DNA of 64,000 nt. Source: RPQJ01 sp963700045. Its GTDB lineage: Bacteria; Pseudomonadota; Gammaproteobacteria; Steroidobacterales; Steroidobacteraceae. The notes beneath the pieces are model-generated. The model worked only from the letters and a program-made list of their open reading frames with translations, had not been told where the DNA came from and made no database searches. Of this stretch, positions 17,618-25,467 are shown piece by piece. Where the stretch lies: contig CAVOWK010000029.1 of NCBI GenBank assembly GCA_963700045.1, forward strand, positions 1-64,000, written 5' to 3'. The position numbers and the translations under genes were made by a program. Within the stretch, counting starts at the first letter, position 1; the number at the start of each line of letters is the position of its first letter.

Positions 17618-19310
17618 CCCGCGCCTGTTTCTCTGGATTGGACTCGCACTGCTCGCGTGGATGAACATCATCCAGTGGGACCGCGATTTCGGCGCGCAGT
17701 CCGCTGCGAGCACCGCGACGACCGCGACGGCGCCCGTGGTGGCGCCCGCAGCGCCGGGCGCGGCCTCGTCGAGCCTGCCTGAGCTGCCGGCAGCCACTGC
17801 GCCGGCCGCGGCAGCTCCCGCCGTCGCAACGCAGGCGCCGGCGACCAGCGCAGTCGCTGCCGCTGCTCCCAGTATTCGCGTCGTCACCGACGTGATCGAC
17901 ATGGACATCAGCCTGCAGGGCGGCGACCTGCTGCGCGCCGACCTGCTGCAGTACCCGCGCGACAAGAAGCCGGGCAGTCCCGCCGTGCGCCTGCTGTCGA
18001 CCGACGACGCAACCTACGGCGTCGTGCGCAGCGGCTTGCGCGCGGCCGACGGCCGTGCCGAACCCACGCACCTTGCGTTGTACACGGCGCCGGCCGGCGA
18101 ATTCCGTCTCGCGCCGGGTGCGCAGGAACTGCGCGTGCCGTTGACGTGGACGGACGGGCAGGGCGTCACGGTCACGAAGACCTACGTCTTCAAGCCGGGC
18201 CAATATTCGATCGACGTGCAGTACGACGTGAAGAACGCATCGGGTGTGGACTGGAAGGCCGCTTCCTACGTGCAGTTCGCGCGGCACATGTACTCGCAGA
18301 AGCGCTCGATGTTCGACGTCGAGAGCTATGCTTTCCGCGGTCCAGCCGTGTACGACGGCAAGAAATACCAGAAGCTCAACGTCGAGGACGAGGACGATGC
18401 CGCGTTCCGCCAGGCCGCGGCCGGTGGCTGGATGGCCGAGATGCAGCATCACTTCGTGTCGGCCGCCGTGCCGCCGAAAGGCGAGACCTACGATTTCTCA
18501 CTGCAGCGTGAAGGTGACCATTCAGTGGTCAGCTACCGTGGCCCGCTCAAGAGCGTACCCGCCGGGGCCAGCGCCGCGTTCAGTGAGAAGCTGTTCATCG
18601 GTCCGAAGCTGCAGGACCAGCTGAAGCAGACCGGCCCGAAACTCGAGCTCACGGTCGACTACGGCAAGCTCACGATCCTCGCGAACCCGCTGTTCCACCT
18701 GCTGCAGTGGGTGCACAAGTACGTCCAGAACTGGGGTGTCACCATCATCATCGTGACCATCCTGCTGAAGCTGCTGTTCTACAAGCTGACCGAGAAGAGC
18801 GGCCGCTCGATGGCCAAGATGCGTGCGATCGCGCCGCGCATCAAGGCGATCCAGGAGCGCTACAAGGACGACCGCGAACAGCTCGCGAAGCAGACGATGG
18901 AGCTGTACAAGCGCGAGAAGATCAACCCGGTCGCGGGTTGCCTGCCGATCCTGGTGCAGATCCCGGTGTTCCTCGCGTTCTACTGGGCATTGCTCGAGAG
19001 CGTCGAGATGCGCCAGGCGCCGTTTTTCGGCTGGATCCAGGACCTGTCGTCGAAGGATCCGTACTTCATCCTGCCGATCCTGATGGGTTTCGGCATGTTC
19101 GCGCAGTTCAAGCTGAACCCGGCGCCGCCCGATCCCATGCAGGCGAAGATGTTCGCCTTCATGCCGGTCATCATGACCGTGATGATGGCGTGGTTCCCGG
19201 CAGGCCTGGTGCTGTACTGGCTCACGAACACGCTGCTGTCGATTGCGCAGCAGTGGCAGATCAACCGTGTCGTGCTGGCCGAGGCGAAGAAGAGCGGCTC
19301 GACGGCCTGA
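17610..19310 (+). CDS. yidC: Membrane protein insertase YidC
   Basis: 566 aa. The N-terminal membrane anchor (RLFLWIGLALLAWMNIIQW) is followed by an Ala/Pro-rich linker and the large periplasmic beta-domain of Gram-negative YidC (about 90–340). Five C-terminal helices follow, including WGVTIIIVTILLKLLFYKLTEKSGRSMAKM and the conserved GCLPILVQIPVFLAFYWAL. The last helix is FPAGLVLYWLTNTLLSIAQQWQINR. It inserts inner-membrane proteins alone or with SecYEG; the Fo subunits encoded downstream are classic substrates. Confidence 0.97.
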   Translation: MDNPRLFLWIGLALLAWMNIIQWDRDFGAQSAASTATTATAPVVAPAAPGAASSSLPELPAATAPAAAAPAVATQAPATSAVAAAAPSIRVVTDVIDMDISLQGGDLLRADLLQYPRDKKPGSPAVRLLSTDDATYGVVRSGLRAADGRAEPTHLALYTAPAGEFRLAPGAQELRVPLTWTDGQGVTVTKTYVFKPGQYSIDVQYDVKNASGVDWKAASYVQFARHMYSQKRSMFDVESYAFRGPAVYDGKKYQKLNVEDEDDAAFRQAAAGGWMAEMQHHFVSAAVPPKGETYDFSLQREGDHSVVSYRGPLKSVPAGASAAFSEKLFIGPKLQDQLKQTGPKLELTVDYGKLTILANPLFHLLQWVHKYVQNWGVTIIIVTILLKLLFYKLTEKSGRSMAKMRAIAPRIKAIQERYKDDREQLAKQTMELYKREKINPVAGCLPILVQIPVFLAFYWALLESVEMRQAPFFGWIQDLSSKDPYFILPILMGFGMFAQFKLNPAPPDPMQAKMFAFMPVIMTVMMAWFPAGLVLYWLTNTLLSIAQQWQINRVVLAEAKKSGSTA

Positions 19311-19394
19311 GTTCTTTCGCCACGTGCTCGGGGAAAGACCCCGGATCAACCGCTTGCGACACAGCGCCTGAGTGCCTCGCAGCTACGGCGAAGT

Positions 19395-19425
19395 TTGTTG
19401 CAAAAGCAACAGATAGGCATAGAAT
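19395..19425 (+). promoter_or_regulatory. Promoter and palindromic operator of the Xre/RES toxin–antitoxin operon
   Basis: The palindrome TGTTGC-aaaa-GCAACA spans 19396–19411 and covers a -35 hexamer TTGCAA (19398–19403). A -10 TAGAAT lies at 19420–19425 after 16 nt. The ATG of the antitoxin is at 19432, so the predicted transcript would start at or next to it and be leaderless. No Shine-Dalgarno is seen. A palindrome over the -35 box fits autorepression by the antitoxin. Confidence 0.55.
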
Positions 19426-19431
19426 GTGCGA

Positions 19432-19821
19432 ATGGAGCGTATTCTCCCTGTCCTGACCAGCCACGCCGTAGCCGACGGAACCAACCTCCGACCCGCAGAG
19501 GTTCTGACGCGCGCGCTCGTCAAAGCAGGCAAGGAGCTTGGCCTGACGCAGGTGGACCTCGGCGCCATCGTGGGCCGTGACCGCACGGCGTTGAGCCGCG
19601 GTGCCCTCGAACCCGACACCAAGTCCGGTGAACTTGCACTGCTCCTGATTCGCGCCTACCGCGCGCTCTTCGTGCTCGTGGGTGGCGAACCCCGGCAGAT
19701 GAAGCACTGGATGCACACCCACAATCATCACGTGGGTGGCGTGCCCGCCGAGCTCATCCGTTCCGTGGCCGGTCTCGTGCGCGTGGTCGAGTACCTCGAC
19801 GCCATCCGGGGCCGCGGGTGA
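19432..19821 (+). CDS. Xre/MbcA/ParS-family antitoxin
   Basis: 129 aa. An N-terminal HTH (GKELGLTQVDLGAIVGRDRTALSRG) precedes the C-terminal MbcA/ParS-type toxin-binding domain (ELALLLIRAYRALFVLVGGEPRQMKHWMHTHNHHVGGVPAELIRSVAGLVRVVEYLDAIRG). Family members neutralise RES-domain toxins and repress their own operon. The ATG at 19432 is preferred to a GTG 6 nt upstream. The stop overlaps the toxin start by 4 nt (GTGA). The pair sits between yidC and mnmE, an unusual insertion into a conserved block. Confidence 0.85.
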   Translation: MERILPVLTSHAVADGTNLRPAEVLTRALVKAGKELGLTQVDLGAIVGRDRTALSRGALEPDTKSGELALLLIRAYRALFVLVGGEPRQMKHWMHTHNHHVGGVPAELIRSVAGLVRVVEYLDAIRGRG

Positions 19822-20570
19822 GTGCGATCTGGGCGGCGTGTCGCGACCGCGCGGCGCCCGTTGCCCTGCAAGGCGACATCTTCCGCCTCGTCGAGTGCCA
19901 GGAACAGGTCGCGACAAACGCCCTCGTGCGTTCCCTCGCCGAACAGGCGTTGCTCGAAGATCTGATCGAAGCCTCCAAGCCGCAGCTCCCCGAATCGGCC
20001 GTCGGCTTGCACTACCTGCTGGCGACACCGTTTCGCTATCCGCCGCTGCCGTGGGGTTCGCGGTTCGGCAGGTGTTTCGAACCCAGCCTGTTCTATGCGG
20101 CACGCACCATGGACACCGTGCTCGCGGAGAGCGCGTACTACCGCTTCGTCTTCTGGTCCGGCATGGCGGTGCCGCCACCCGCGCCGCTCGACACGCGGCA
20201 CACGTCGTTCAGCGTTGCGGTCGGCACCAGCCGCGGCCTGCAGCTGCAGCACGCACCGTTCGAGGCACACGTGGCGGCACTGCTCGATCGCCGCTACTAC
20301 GGCGCCACCCAGGCGCTAGGCTCGGCCATGCGCGACGCAGGCATCGCAGCCTTCGAATACCGTTCGGCGCGTGATCCGCGACAGGGGTTGAACGTGGCGC
20401 TTTTCACGCCCGACGCGCTTGCTGCGGCCAAGCCCGACATCCTCGACGCATGGCTGTGCCAGACCACCGCCGGGCGCGTGAGCTACTACAGCCGTCCCGG
20501 TGGCGGCACTTGCGAATTCCCGCTCGACACGTTCCTCGTCGACGGTGAGCTGCCGTTGCCGGCGGCATGA
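19818..20570 (+). CDS. RES-domain toxin
   Basis: 250 aa with a GTG start overlapping the antitoxin stop. The RES fold is recognisable: RYPPLPWGSRFGRCFEPSLFYAARTMDTVLAESAYYRFVFW carries the Arg, Glu and Ser positions that name the family, followed by ALGSAMRDAGIAAFEYRSARDP. Characterised RES toxins degrade NAD+, halting growth. At 250 aa it is longer than many RES proteins, with an extra N-terminal segment of about 60 residues. It ends 10 nt before mnmE, so read-through into mnmE is likely. Confidence 0.85.
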   Translation: MSAIWAACRDRAAPVALQGDIFRLVECQEQVATNALVRSLAEQALLEDLIEASKPQLPESAVGLHYLLATPFRYPPLPWGSRFGRCFEPSLFYAARTMDTVLAESAYYRFVFWSGMAVPPPAPLDTRHTSFSVAVGTSRGLQLQHAPFEAHVAALLDRRYYGATQALGSAMRDAGIAAFEYRSARDPRQGLNVALFTPDALAAAKPDILDAWLCQTTAGRVSYYSRPGGGTCEFPLDTFLVDGELPLPAA

Positions 20571-20580
20571 GCGGCACGCC

Positions 20581-21942
20581 ATGAGTGCACCGTCGAACGA
20601 CACCATCGCGGCGGTTGCCACCGCACCCGGTCGCGGCGGGATCGGCATCGTTCGTATCTCGGGGCCGCAGACTCCGGACATCGCACGTAGCCTGCTCGGG
20701 GGCATGATCGAACCACGCCGTGCCGAATTGCGCGCGTTTCTCGACGCTGCAGGCGCAGCCATCGACACGGGCCTGGCGCTCTTCTTTGCCGGCCCGCATT
20801 CGTTCACCGGCGAAGACGTGCTCGAGCTGCATGGGCACGGCGGTCCCGTGGTCATGGAGCTGCTGTTGCAGCGGGTGCTGGCTCTCGGTGCGCGCGCGGC
20901 TGCTGCTGGCGAGTTCACGCAACGTGCCTACCTCAACGACAAGCTCGACCTCGCGCAGGCCGAAGCGATCGCCGACCTGATCGACAGCGGATCTGCGCAG
21001 GCGGCGCGCGCGGCGTTGCGCTCGCTGCAGGGCGAGTTCTCCGCGCGCGTGCACGAACTCGCCGAGGCCGTGCTGCTGCTGCGGCTCTGGATCGAGGCGG
21101 CCATCGATTTTCCCGAGGAAGAAATCGATTTCCTCGCGGACCGCGCTCTTGGCGAACGCATGCAGGACGTGCGGCAACGATTCACCGAACTTGCGGAAAC
21201 TGCCCGCCAGGGCGCGTTGCTGCGTGACGGCCTGACCGTCGTCATTGCGGGCCGACCGAATGCCGGCAAGTCGAGCCTGTTGAATCGCCTCGCCGGTTAC
21301 GATGCCGCGATCGTCACCGCGACGCCAGGCACGACACGCGACGTACTGCGTGAACGCATCGCGATCGACGGCCTGCCGCTGCACATCCTGGATACCGCCG
21401 GACTGCGCGAGTCTCCGGACGAGGCGGAGGCCGAGGGCATTCGGCGCGCCCGTCACGAAATCTCGCGCGCCGACCGCGTGCTTTTCATCGTCGACGCTGC
21501 CGATCCCCAGGCGATCGCCGCAATCGAAGACGACCTGCAGCACGTGCCCGCCAAGATTCCCTTGACCCTGGTGTTCAACAAGATCGATCGCAGTGGCGAT
21601 GCGGTGAAGGTCGAGACGGGGCAGGGCGGCGTGCCGCGTGTCTACCTGAGTGCAGGGTCAGGGGCGGGTCTTGATGGCCTGCGCCAGCACCTCAAGGACT
21701 GCATCGGCTTTCATCCCCCACCGGAAGGCGCGCTTTCCGCACGCACGCGGCACGTCGATGCGTTGCGACGGGCACGGGAGCATGTCGAGACGGCGCATGA
21801 GCTGCTGACGACGCGGCATGCAGGCGAACTCGTCGCGCAGGAACTGCGTGACGCGCATCAGGCGCTGGGCGAGATCACCGGTGAAGTGTCGAGCGACGAC
21901 CTGCTCGGGCGCATCTTTGCCAGCTTCTGCATCGGAAAATGA
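20581..21942 (+). CDS. mnmE: tRNA uridine-5-carboxymethylaminomethyl modification GTPase MnmE
   Basis: 453 aa. The N-terminal folate-binding domain (DTIAAVATAPGRGGIGIVRISGP) and helical domain are followed by the inserted G domain with G1 GRPNAGKSSLLN, G2 TPGTTRD, G3 DTAG and G4 NKID. The C-terminus is the invariant FCIGK motif. With MnmG it installs cmnm5U34 in tRNAs. The ATG at 20581 gives MSAPSNDTIAAVAT. Its partner gene mnmG is 3.5 kb downstream rather than adjacent. Confidence 0.97.
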   Translation: MSAPSNDTIAAVATAPGRGGIGIVRISGPQTPDIARSLLGGMIEPRRAELRAFLDAAGAAIDTGLALFFAGPHSFTGEDVLELHGHGGPVVMELLLQRVLALGARAAAAGEFTQRAYLNDKLDLAQAEAIADLIDSGSAQAARAALRSLQGEFSARVHELAEAVLLLRLWIEAAIDFPEEEIDFLADRALGERMQDVRQRFTELAETARQGALLRDGLTVVIAGRPNAGKSSLLNRLAGYDAAIVTATPGTTRDVLRERIAIDGLPLHILDTAGLRESPDEAEAEGIRRARHEISRADRVLFIVDAADPQAIAAIEDDLQHVPAKIPLTLVFNKIDRSGDAVKVETGQGGVPRVYLSAGSGAGLDGLRQHLKDCIGFHPPPEGALSARTRHVDALRRAREHVETAHELLTTRHAGELVAQELRDAHQALGEITGEVSSDDLLGRIFASFCIGK

Positions 21943-21949
21943 TCCGGAG

Positions 21950-23113
21950 TCATCCGGGCGTCTCGAGCTCGGCCGCCAGTTCCTCGACGTACTCGCGATA
22001 GCTGAACACCCGGCCACGCTTCCGGTTCGTGACTTCTCGCACGACACCGATGCGCTCCAGGTGCGCCAATGACTTGTTGACCGTGGCCGGCGTAAGCCGC
22101 GTGGCCTTGACCAGCGCGGTGGACGTTGCAATAGGTTGGCGTTGCAGCGCCTGGTGCACTTCGAGCGCCGACGCCGCGGCGCGCCCCAGGCCAGCAATGC
22201 GGTCGCGATCCGCATTGACCAGCGCGAGCAATGCATTCGCCGTTGCCGCGGCCTGCGTCGCGCTCGCCTCGATGCCCTCGGCGAAGAAGTCGAGCCAGCG
22301 CTCCCAGTCCCCGCGCAGGCGCACCTCATTGAGCAACTCGTAGTACAGCGCGCGATGCGTCTTGAAGTAGAGGCTCGGGTACAGCATCGGCTCGCGCAGC
22401 ACGCCGTCGGCCACCAGCTGTAGCACGATCAGGAGCCGCCCGATGCGCCCGTTGCCGTCGAGAAACGGATGGATGGTCTCGAACTGGACATGGACGAGCG
22501 CCGCCTTGATCAGCGGCGGCACCGGCTCGGGGTCGTCGTTGAGGAAGCGCTCGAGCGACGCCAGGCAATCCGGCATCGCGTCGGCCGGCGGCGGGACGAA
22601 GGCTGCATTGCCGGGTCGCGTGCCGCCGATCCAGACTTGCGAGCGGCGTACCTCCCCGGGTGTCTTGCCGCCGCCGGGGTGGCTCATCAGCGCCTCGTGC
22701 ATCTCGGCGAGCAGGCGTATGCAAATCGGCAAACCGCCCCGCATCTTCTCGAGACCGCGTTCGAGCGCCGCCACGCAGCGGCTTACTTCGCGCGCATCCT
22801 CGACCGGCACGCCGGGCTGTTCGTCGATCTCATACAGCAACAAGTCCGCAAGCGAAGACTGTGTGCCCTCGATCTGTGAGGACAACACCGCCTCCTTGCG
22901 CACGAAGCTGTAGAGCAGCAGCGCCGCATTCGGCAACAGCGCCGTGACCGCGTCCAGGCGCCCCAGCGCCACCAGTGCCGCATCGAAGCGACGCCGTAGC
23001 TGTGCCGACCAAACAACTGGCGGCACCGGCGGCAATGGCGCCGGCACGAAGGCTTGGAACGGCTCGCCGGCCGTCGTGACGGTGACGTAGCGGCCGGGAG
23101 TGGGGCGATGCAT
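21950..23113 (-). CDS. Fic-domain AMP-transferase with C-terminal winged helix
   Basis: 387 aa. The Fic core motif HPFLDGNGRIGR (about 215–226) matches HxFxDGNGRxxR of active AMP-transferases. The inhibitory motif SSQIEGT near 78–84 matches [S/T]xxxE[G/N], placing it in class II, self-inhibited. The C-terminal 80 residues (ALQRQPIATSTALVKATRLTPATVNKSLAHLERIGVVREV) form a winged HTH, so it probably also binds DNA. It is antisense to and just downstream of mnmE. The promoter region carries repeated AGGTTA half-sites. Confidence 0.88.
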   Translation of the reverse strand: MHRPTPGRYVTVTTAGEPFQAFVPAPLPPVPPVVWSAQLRRRFDAALVALGRLDAVTALLPNAALLLYSFVRKEAVLSSQIEGTQSSLADLLLYEIDEQPGVPVEDAREVSRCVAALERGLEKMRGGLPICIRLLAEMHEALMSHPGGGKTPGEVRRSQVWIGGTRPGNAAFVPPPADAMPDCLASLERFLNDDPEPVPPLIKAALVHVQFETIHPFLDGNGRIGRLLIVLQLVADGVLREPMLYPSLYFKTHRALYYELLNEVRLRGDWERWLDFFAEGIEASATQAAATANALLALVNADRDRIAGLGRAAASALEVHQALQRQPIATSTALVKATRLTPATVNKSLAHLERIGVVREVTNRKRGRVFSYREYVEELAAELETPG

Positions 23114-23122
23114 GGGAGGGAG

Positions 23123-23197
23123 AACCTATAATAAGGATCGAGGTTATTTTAGGTTAGATTGCCAAAGTAAATCAATGGCGAGTCCTGTTTCAGGTTA
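23123..23197. promoter_or_regulatory. Imperfect palindrome and AGGTTA half-sites upstream of the Fic gene
   Basis: The arms 23123–23134 (AACCTATAATAA) and 23144–23155 (TTATTTTAGGTT) match at 11 of 12 positions across a 9-nt spacer. AGGTTA recurs directly at 23141, 23151 and 23192. The block is AT-rich in a GC-rich genome and lies 10–84 nt upstream of the Fic ATG. The DNA-binding tail of the Fic protein is the obvious candidate ligand. Confidence 0.5.
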
Positions 23198-23410
23198 CAC
23201 AAGATGCAGCCCTGGCGCGTTGGTGCACCGATTCACAGCCCGGTCTTCCTCTCGATCAAGGCGCGCATGTCGATGTTGCGCATCGGCCAATGGATCTGGT
23301 CGGTAATGAACGCCATGCCGGACGCTCTGGGTTGCCGGCTCTGACAGGATCGCGATTGTCTTATCATTCCCGACCCGGCCAGGGATCGACGCCGGGATAG
23401 AGGGGCGGCC

Positions 23411-25069
23411 ATGCGACAGCTTTCCGGTGCGGATTCGATGTTCCTGCAGTTCGAGCGCGGGAACAATTTCATGCACGTCGCCTCGCTGGCGATCTACGAC
23501 CCGTCGACCGCCCCCGGTGGCGGCGTGCGGTTCAAGGACGTGCTGCGACATTTTGCGACCCGGATTGCGCAGTTTCCGCAGTTCCGCCGCCGGCTGGTTT
23601 CGTTGCCTTTCTCGCTCGACCGACCGTACTGGGTCGAGTCCGACAGCATCGACGTCGAATTCCATGTGCGCCACATCGCCGTGCCGCACCCGGGCGACTG
23701 GCGGCAGCTCTGCATCCAGGTGGCGCGCCTGCACTCGCGACCGCTCGACCGCAGCAAGCCGCTGTGGGAGGCCTACGTCATCGAAGGCCTGCACAACGTG
23801 CCCGGCGTCCCGCCCGGCAGCTTCGCCTTGTACACCAAGCTGCATCACTCGATCATCGACGGCGAATCGGGCACCGAGATCATGCGGGCGCTGCATTCGC
23901 TGACGCCGGAACCGATCGATTTCGACGCCGAGGAACGCAACGCGAGCGGGATCTACCGCGCCGACCGTGAACCGACACTGGTCGAGCTGTACTCACGTGC
24001 ATTGGCGCACAACGTGCAGAAACTGCCGAGCATCGCGCGCTTCTCGCTCGGCACCGCGCGCAAGGTCGCTGCGCTCGGCGCCGACGCGCTGACCAGGTTC
24101 AACAATCTCGGCGAGGGTGGCTTCGTTGCCAACGTGCGTTCGCTGCTGACGGGCGACCTGAGCACGCTGCTGCCGCGCATGCCGCCGCAGACCCGCTTCA
24201 GCCGCGACGTTTCCGCACACCGCGTGTTCGAAGCCGTCTCACTGCCGCTCACCGATTTCCGTGCAATCCGTCAGCAGGTGCCGAAGGCAACCATCAACGA
24301 CCAGTTCCTCTGCATCGTCGGCGGCGCGCTGCACGCCTACCTGTCCGCGAAGAAAGAGTTGCCCGATACGTCGATGGTCGCCATGGTGCCGATGACGCTG
24401 CGCGGCCAGGAAAAGGGCGCCGATGTCGGCAACCAGGTTGGCTTCACGCTGATGCCGGTGCACTCCGAGATCGAGGATCCACTCGAACGCCTGCGCACGA
24501 TCTGTGACGCAGCGGCGACGTCGAAGCGCGTGACGGACGCCATCGGCAAGGAACTGGCCCGCGACCTGCTCGAGTCGTTGCCGAGCATCGTGGCGGATCC
24601 GCTGCTGCGCAACGTGCAGGTGCCGCGCATCGGCCTCATCGTCTCCAACGTGCGCGGGCCTGACGTTCCGCTGTACATGGCGGGTGCGCGACTGGTGAAC
24701 TATGCACCGATCAGCATCTCGCTCGACGGCATGGGCCTCAACGTCACCGCGTTCAGCTATGCCGGCAACATGTGGATCTGCGCGGTGTCGTGTCGCGAGA
24801 TGCTGCCGGATCCGTCGTTCTTTGCCGACTGCCTGCATGCAGCGTTCGAGCAGATGAAGGAGGCGGCAGCGCGTGAAGCAGCCTTCACCGTTGCCGACAT
24901 GGCAGCGCTCGCACCGGTCGAGGATGACAGGACCATCGAAGGCAAAGTGGCGCGCAAACCCGCCCGTCGCCGCGGGCAGGCGAAAGCCGGGCCGCGCGCC
25001 GTCAAGACCAAAGCGGCTGGCAAGAAGCGTCGCGGCCGCAGGGTCGCTGCGTCCGACAACCCGGCTTGA
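23411..25069 (+). CDS. Wax ester synthase/diacylglycerol acyltransferase (WS/DGAT) family
   Basis: 552 aa. The acyl-CoA-dependent condensation motif HHSIIDG (HHxxxDG, about 145–151) is intact. Other family blocks are present: PLWEAYVIEGL, NDQFLCIVGGALHAYL, and the C-terminal VSNVRGPDVPLYMAGARLVNYAPIS-type segment. These enzymes esterify fatty alcohols or diacylglycerol with acyl-CoA for neutral-lipid storage. A 40-residue, very Lys/Arg/Ala-rich tail (KPARRRGQAKAG…) extends past the catalytic domain and may bind membranes or nucleic acid. A 297-nt spacer precedes it. The next small gene starts 5 nt after its stop. Confidence 0.88.
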   Translation: MRQLSGADSMFLQFERGNNFMHVASLAIYDPSTAPGGGVRFKDVLRHFATRIAQFPQFRRRLVSLPFSLDRPYWVESDSIDVEFHVRHIAVPHPGDWRQLCIQVARLHSRPLDRSKPLWEAYVIEGLHNVPGVPPGSFALYTKLHHSIIDGESGTEIMRALHSLTPEPIDFDAEERNASGIYRADREPTLVELYSRALAHNVQKLPSIARFSLGTARKVAALGADALTRFNNLGEGGFVANVRSLLTGDLSTLLPRMPPQTRFSRDVSAHRVFEAVSLPLTDFRAIRQQVPKATINDQFLCIVGGALHAYLSAKKELPDTSMVAMVPMTLRGQEKGADVGNQVGFTLMPVHSEIEDPLERLRTICDAAATSKRVTDAIGKELARDLLESLPSIVADPLLRNVQVPRIGLIVSNVRGPDVPLYMAGARLVNYAPISISLDGMGLNVTAFSYAGNMWICAVSCREMLPDPSFFADCLHAAFEQMKEAAAREAAFTVADMAALAPVEDDRTIEGKVARKPARRRGQAKAGPRAVKTKAAGKKRRGRRVAASDNPA

Positions 25070-25074
25070 CGGCA

Positions 25075-25458
25075 ATGCGCACGCGCGACCGAATGCCCGC
25101 CGCGCTGCGGCAGGCACTCACCGAAGTCTTCGGCGACCCGGTCGACGACGTCGTGCTGCGCGAGCATTCCTGGTTCGCGAAGCTGCACCGGCACGCCACG
25201 GCGACGACTCGCCACAACACGATCTACCTGCGCGGTTCCGTCGATGACTTCTTCGCCAATCCCGAATTGCTGCTGCACGAGTATTTCCACGTGCTGCGAC
25301 AGTGGAACCGCGGGCGCATGAACGTCGTCGATTACCTGCTCGAGTGGTATCGGCGCGGCTACTGGCAGAACCGTTACGAGCGGCAGGCCCGGCGTTTCGT
25401 TAGATTGCGGCTCGCCGCGTTGCGGGCGGCGATGGCGCGCCCGCCCACCGCGGCCTGA
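25075..25458 (+). CDS. Small metalloprotease-like protein with an HEYFH motif
   Basis: 127 aa from the ATG at 25075; a TTG at 25066 overlapping the previous stop is an alternative. LLLHEYFHVLRQWNRG contains an HExxH zinc motif, followed by DYLLEWYRRGYWQNRYERQARRF with a glutamate that could be a third ligand. The layout resembles DUF4157-like domains, in which the peptidase fold is minimal and activity is unproven. It has no signal peptide. Tight spacing ties it to the acyltransferase gene upstream and to mnmG 9 nt downstream. Confidence 0.65.
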   Translation: MRTRDRMPAALRQALTEVFGDPVDDVVLREHSWFAKLHRHATATTRHNTIYLRGSVDDFFANPELLLHEYFHVLRQWNRGRMNVVDYLLEWYRRGYWQNRYERQARRFVRLRLAALRAAMARPPTAA

Positions 25459-25467
25459 AGCACGGCG

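Noticed and set aside
25066..25077. TTG start overlapping the WS/DGAT stop
   Set aside because: It adds three residues only; the ATG at 25075 is preferred, though the overlap remains possible.
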